From the NCBI GenBank assembly GCA_937926105.1, contig CALANS010000080.1, positions 1-54,733 of the forward strand: a stretch of DNA of 54,733 nt, written 5' to 3'. This DNA is from an uncultured Actinomycetes bacterium (GTDB taxonomy: Bacteria; Actinomycetota; Actinomycetes; Mycobacteriales; Nakamurellaceae). The position numbers and the translations under genes are program-made. A model generated the notes under the pieces. That model had not been told where the DNA came from and did not search any database. It saw only the letters and a list, made by a program, of their open reading frames with translations. Below, piece after piece: positions 51,372-54,733 of this stretch (the stretch's first letter is position 1; the number at the start of each line of letters is the position of its first letter).

Positions 51372-51704
51372 ATGACCATCAACGCCACGTCCGACGACCG
51401 CTTCGCCGCCGACGTACTCGCCGCCGACCGGCCGGTGCTGGTCGAGTTCACCGCGGACTGGTGCCCGCCCTGCACCATGATCGCCCCGGTGCTTGCCCGC
51501 ATCGCGAACGACGAGGCCGACCGACTGACGGTGCTCTCACTCGACGTGGACGTCAATCCGCTGACCAGCCAGCGGTACCAGGTACTGGGCATGCCGACGC
51601 TTGCCCTGTTCGTCGACGGCGAGGTCGTCAGTCAGACGATCGGCGCCAGGCCGCGCGCCGCCATCCTGCGCGAGATCGAGCCGCACCTGCCCGCGCGCGT
51701 CTAG
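51372..51704 (+). CDS. Thioredoxin with WCPPC active site
   Basis: A 110-residue thioredoxin: VEFTADWCPPCTMIAPVL, then GMPTLALFVDG with the cis-Pro. The usual WCGPC is WCPPC here; the middle residues set redox potential, so this one should differ from the general thioredoxin. GAGAGGAA lies before the ATG. Probably co-transcribed with the HxlR gene. Confidence 0.9.
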   Translation: MTINATSDDRFAADVLAADRPVLVEFTADWCPPCTMIAPVLARIANDEADRLTVLSLDVDVNPLTSQRYQVLGMPTLALFVDGEVVSQTIGARPRAAILREIEPHLPARV

Positions 51705-51733
51705 CGCGGCGAAGCCCGGGGGCACCGGTCGGT

Positions 51734-52684
51734 TCAGACCGTCACCCGCCGGTCGAGCGCCAGCCGCCACGTCTCCGGCCCGCGCTCCAGATAGGTGACC
51801 TCGAAGGCCCCGGGATTGCGCTGCTCGATCTGCGCGAGCAGCGGCAGCGGGTCGTGCGGTGCGATGAGTTCGAGCCCGGCACCGGGGCGCACCGCGTCCA
51901 GCGCGCCGAATACCGTCGCATGCCGGATGTTGTGCGGCACCTGCCGAGCATCGAGCACCGGCCGTCCCGGCTCGTCGTGCCCGCCACAGGCACAGCCACC
52001 GGAGACCTCGTCACCACCATGGGTGTGCGCTCCGGCCGGCTCGTCACCGCCGTGTCCACCGCAGGCGCAGCCACCGGCGGCCTCGGCACCGCCATGCCCA
52101 CCGCAACCACACCCGCCCGCACTGTCGCCGTGCCCACCGCAGCCACAGCCACCACCGCCGCACCCACACCCGCCGCCCTGCGCGGCAGCCTGCAACTCGG
52201 CAAAGGTGCGGTGCATCTGATCCAGACCCTCGGTCAGCGACACCGCCGGGCTCTGAGCGAGGGCCGGCAGGACGAACTCGTTCTCCTTGTCCGCGTGCAG
52301 CTCGAACAGCACCCGCAGCGCGTGCGCGGCGGCCGAAGCGCCCAGCGGCGTAGTGGCTTCCGCCAGATCGTCGATCAGGTCCGCGAGCACCCGGTGCTCG
52401 GCGATCATCGCCTCGACTAGCATCCGGGTCTCGGGCAGGGTACGGGCCAGCGCATAGAGGGTGTCCTCCTCGGCGATGGCGTGCGGCAGCAGATCACCAC
52501 GGCAGAACAGCACCAGGTCCCGGCGGGCCGTGGAGGCCCCCTCGATGCTCCCCGCAGAGGACGCATCCAGCAGGGCGGTGCTGTGCGCGATGACGGTGCC
52601 CACCAGCTCGGCGTGATGCTGAGTGATGGTCTCCACGGCGGCGGAGTCGGACGCGTTGCTGGCAAGGACGACGGACGTGGTCAT
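51734..52684 (-). CDS. Hemerythrin-Cys/His-rich-DUF2249 fusion protein
   Basis: A 316-residue protein in three parts. Residues 18-165 are a hemerythrin HHE domain with likely iron ligands H23/H24, H68, E72/E73, H97, H130 and E134. Residues 170-236 hold five C[GA]CGG repeats with ten Cys and six His, a metal-binding-like linker. Residues 242-316 are DUF2249 (DARQVPHNIRHATVFGALDA, APHDPLPLL). DUF2249 and hemerythrin proteins accompany nitric-oxide and denitrification genes. It is divergent from the SufR-like regulator. Confidence 0.88.
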   Translation of the reverse strand: MTTSVVLASNASDSAAVETITQHHAELVGTVIAHSTALLDASSAGSIEGASTARRDLVLFCRGDLLPHAIAEEDTLYALARTLPETRMLVEAMIAEHRVLADLIDDLAEATTPLGASAAAHALRVLFELHADKENEFVLPALAQSPAVSLTEGLDQMHRTFAELQAAAQGGGCGCGGGGCGCGGHGDSAGGCGCGGHGGAEAAGGCACGGHGGDEPAGAHTHGGDEVSGGCACGGHDEPGRPVLDARQVPHNIRHATVFGALDAVRPGAGLELIAPHDPLPLLAQIEQRNPGAFEVTYLERGPETWRLALDRRVTV

Positions 52685-52788
52685 GTGGTCGGGCCTCCGG
52701 TGACGAAGCGGTCTGCGGTTGCCCTGCGGCTGCCGGGCGAGATCACCCGCGGGGGTGACGACTCCGACAGTAGCGGGTCGGCCCCAAG

Positions 52789-52814
52789 TTTATTACAGTC
52801 GGTGCCGTGATAAA
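52789..52814. promoter_or_regulatory. Operator candidate between hemerythrin and regulator genes
   Basis: TTTATTAC (52789-52796) and GTGATAAA (52807-52814) form an inverted repeat with one mismatch and a 10-bp spacer. The right arm contains the GTG start codon of the regulator, so bound repressor would block its own transcript; it lies about 105 bp upstream of the hemerythrin start. Confidence 0.5.
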
Positions 52815-53565
52815 TAGTTCAGGCTCGTCCACGCCGGCCAGACTCGCGACCCTGGCACTGGGACCCCGGCGGGCCCGCCCCGCGATGCCCCGCATGTCTG
52901 CGGCTCGCGCAGCCGTGCAACGGGCACTCATCGTGGCCGGCGATGCCATCACGGTGACCGTGCTCGCCGACCGGTTGGGCCAGCACCAAAACACGGTCCG
53001 CGAGCACCTGGACAAGCTGACCGCGGACGGTCTGGTGGAACGGCTGCGGTCGCGCCCCGCGGGTCGCGGACGCCCCGCGTGGCTGTACCGCGCGATCGGT
53101 CCGTCGCACTCGCCGGTCGACGAGGAGAACGACCTGGAATCCGGCGGACACGAGTACGCCGCACTGGCTGCGGCGCTGATCGAGCAGGTGGCCAGCAGCA
53201 ATCCGGATCCCCGCGGAATGGCCCGACAGGCCGGCGAGCGGTGGGGCCGAACGCTGGCCGAGCAGCGACTGGACCACAGTGGGGACCCGCGGTCCACGGA
53301 TGCACCGGACCCGTCCGGGACGGTCATCGACCTGCTGCGCGACCTGCGATTCCAACCCGAGCCCGCGCAGGCGCCGCACACCCATCGGCTGACGACCTGC
53401 CCGCTGCTGGATGCCGCGCGACGCAATCCCGAGGTGGTCTGCGAGGTTCACCTGGGCATCGTGCGCGGGGTATTGGATCGGCTCGGGGGCCAGCCGGACG
53501 GAGCCGACCTGGAGGCCTTCGCCGAGCCCGGGGCCTGCCGGCTGACGCTGCGCCCCACACCGTGA
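52807..53565 (+). CDS. SufR-like HTH regulator with C-terminal Cys cluster
   Basis: A 252-residue protein. The winged helix is VQRALIVAGDAITVTVLADR, then GQHQNTVREHLDKL and a basic wing (RPAGRGRPAWLYRA). The C-terminal part has C198 (TTCPLLDAARRNPEVVC), C212, H215 and C244, the arrangement of Fe-S-cluster-binding SufR-type regulators, which respond to NO or iron-sulfur status. GTG 52807 lies in the operator; an ATG at 52894 just before the HTH is an alternative. Its stop overlaps the next start (GTGA), so it is co-transcribed with the NnrS-like gene. Confidence 0.8.
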   Translation: MINSSGSSTPARLATLALGPRRARPAMPRMSAARAAVQRALIVAGDAITVTVLADRLGQHQNTVREHLDKLTADGLVERLRSRPAGRGRPAWLYRAIGPSHSPVDEENDLESGGHEYAALAAALIEQVASSNPDPRGMARQAGERWGRTLAEQRLDHSGDPRSTDAPDPSGTVIDLLRDLRFQPEPAQAPHTHRLTTCPLLDAARRNPEVVCEVHLGIVRGVLDRLGGQPDGADLEAFAEPGACRLTLRPTP

Positions 53566-54733
53566 CGCCCGTGGCGACCGACAGCCGTATCGGCCCGCGG
53601 GCGTCGGGCACCGGCAGACCCCGCGAGCCACGACCCCTGGTGGGACGGCTGCTGTTGCTGGCCGGCGGGGGGTTCGCGCTGCTGGCCGGCCTGGACGCCG
53701 CGCTGCTGCTGCTCGGCGTCGGTGCCCCGGTGGACGGCGACCGGGTGGCGTCGGTGCACGGCGTGCTCATGGTGCTCGGCTTCGTGGGCACACTGATCGC
53801 GCTGGAACGCGCGGTGGCCCTGGGCCGGTGGTGGGGGTTCGCCGCTCCTGCGCTGATCGGTCTGGGTGGCGTCGCACTGGTTTCCCCGCTGCCGCTGCGG
53901 CTGGCGGGGGCCCTGCTGATCGCCGGGACCGCGGTGCAGGCGGCGATCTTCGTGCCGCTCTGGCGACGTCGCCGGGATGCCGCGGTGCTGGTGCAGGCGC
54001 TGGGTGCCGCCTGCGCGGTGGGCGCGGCCGTGCTGTTCACCGGTGGCGTACCGACGACGGCATTCCTGGGGTGGTTGATCGGCTTCGTGGTGCTGCTGAT
54101 TGCGGGCGAGCGGATGGAGTTGGCCCGGCTCGGCCTGACCGGTGGCGTCGCTGAGAACACCGTGCTGGCCTGCGCTGTCGCCCTGCTGGCGGTGATCGTA
54201 CTGGCGCTGCTGTTCCCGGCCTGGGGGCCGCCGGTGCTGGGCGCCGCGCTGCTGGCCACCGTCGTCGCACTGCTGCGGGTCGATGTGGCGCGGCGGATGC
54301 TGGGCGCTGCGGGTCTGCCACGGTTCAGCGCCGCCTGCCTGCTGGCCGGGTACGCCTGGCTGGGCGTGGCCGGAGGGACGCTGCTGCTGGTACCGAACCC
54401 GTTGTCCGGCGGGGCCTACGACGCGGTGGTACACGCGGTGTTCCTCGGCTTCACGATGTCGATGATCTTCGCCCACGCCCCGGTGATCCTGCCTGCGGTG
54501 CTGCGCCGTCCGCTGCCGTACCACCCGGTGATGTACGCCCCCGCGCTGCTGTTGCACGTGGCACTGCTGGTGCGCGTGGCCGGCGGCGACCTGCGCGGTG
54601 CGACTTCGGTATGGCAGCTCGGTGGTGTGGGCAATGTGATAGCGGTGCTGGCGTTCGTGGCCACTGCTGCGGTCACGGCGGTGACGGCGGCCCTGCGAGC
54701 CCGTCGACGCCGGAGGGCGGCGGCCACCGGCGG
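53562..54733 (+). CDS. NnrS-like multi-pass membrane protein, incomplete at window end
   Basis: At least 390 residues with about 11-12 membrane segments and no stop before the window edge. VHGVLMVLGFVGTLIALERA and VVHAVFLGFTMSMIFAHAPV carry conserved membrane His residues, as in NnrS-type heme/copper proteins linked to nitric-oxide stress. The GTG at 53562 overlaps the regulator's stop. The context (hemerythrin, DUF2249, Fe-S regulator) supports a role in nitrosative stress; exact biochemistry is unknown. Confidence 0.72.
   Translation, partial: MTPVATDSRIGPRASGTGRPREPRPLVGRLLLLAGGGFALLAGLDAALLLLGVGAPVDGDRVASVHGVLMVLGFVGTLIALERAVALGRWWGFAAPALIGLGGVALVSPLPLRLAGALLIAGTAVQAAIFVPLWRRRRDAAVLVQALGAACAVGAAVLFTGGVPTTAFLGWLIGFVVLLIAGERMELARLGLTGGVAENTVLACAVALLAVIVLALLFPAWGPPVLGAALLATVVALLRVDVARRMLGAAGLPRFSAACLLAGYAWLGVAGGTLLLVPNPLSGGAYDAVVHAVFLGFTMSMIFAHAPVILPAVLRRPLPYHPVMYAPALLLHVALLVRVAGGDLRGATSVWQLGGVGNVIAVLAFVATAAVTAVTAALRARRRRRAAATG

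Noticed and set aside
1..54733. CRISPR array or rRNA genes
   Set aside because: No series of regularly spaced short repeats and no rRNA-like sequence was seen on either strand.

Overview
The window is high-GC DNA with actinobacterial gene content: an SsgA-like protein, DUF3000, FbiD (coenzyme F420 synthesis), a mycoredoxin-like protein, GTG/TTG starts and probably leaderless promoters. The exact genus cannot be named from this sequence; a morphologically complex or F420-using actinomycete fits.

Region 1 (1-950) is chromosome: the 5' part of a tRNA-Gly(GCC) on the minus strand, an SsgA-like cell-division protein, and tRNA-Val(CAC). Region 2 (889-15102) is an integrated mobile element of about 14.2 kb in that tRNA-Val. 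It is bounded by a 47-bp perfect direct repeat made of the 3' end of the tRNA plus 19 bp. It carries a ribbon-helix-helix/PIN toxin-antitoxin pair, an excisionase-like HTH protein, a full-length MobF relaxase-helicase and a tyrosine integrase split by a one-base frameshift. Its cargo is two large convergent genes: a DUF4209 protein with an RNxxxHG HEPN-like motif, and a 1493-residue NACHT/STAND-type NTPase that ends in a PD-(D/E)XK nuclease-like domain. No coupling protein or type IV secretion genes are present, so it looks like a mobilizable element with candidate defence cargo.

Region 3 (15.1-21.5 kb) is a mosaic of small element and phage genes and remnants: two copies of an 'HTH + HTH' module that share a 44-bp repeat, DUF6907-like and zinc-ribbon-like small proteins, a HIRAN protein, a DUF898 membrane protein, a terminase-small-subunit-like gene, a tape-measure C-terminal fragment, a MazEF-like pair and a perfect 40-bp palindrome.

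Region 4 (22-37.2 kb) is metabolic. A cysteine synthase-rhodanese fusion is followed by a catabolic locus: a FadR-type GntR regulator, an enamidase-like amidohydrolase, a luciferase-like (F420-type) oxidoreductase, an SsuA/NMT1-type ABC importer with two permeases, and a three-subunit molybdenum hydroxylase. A large NB-ARC-LuxR regulator follows on the other strand. Two copies of a GGATACATTATCC-like operator, one in front of each half of the locus, tie it together. The best reading is uptake and reductive-hydrolytic opening of an N-heteroaromatic ring, perhaps nicotinate-like.

Region 5 (37.4-50.3 kb) holds an R-S-E ADP-ribosyltransferase gene divergent from the LuxR-type regulator, then mostly housekeeping genes: DUF3817, a membrane protein, FbiD, PPK2, a TAP-like hydrolase homologue that has lost all three catalytic residues, MsrB, DUF3000, a LuxR regulator, RNase D and the FadA/FadB beta-oxidation pair. 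Region 6 (50.4-54.7 kb) is redox and nitrosative stress: a mycoredoxin-like protein, an HxlR regulator with thioredoxin, a hemerythrin-Cys/His-DUF2249 fusion divergent from a SufR-like HTH regulator, and an NnrS-like membrane protein that runs off the window.
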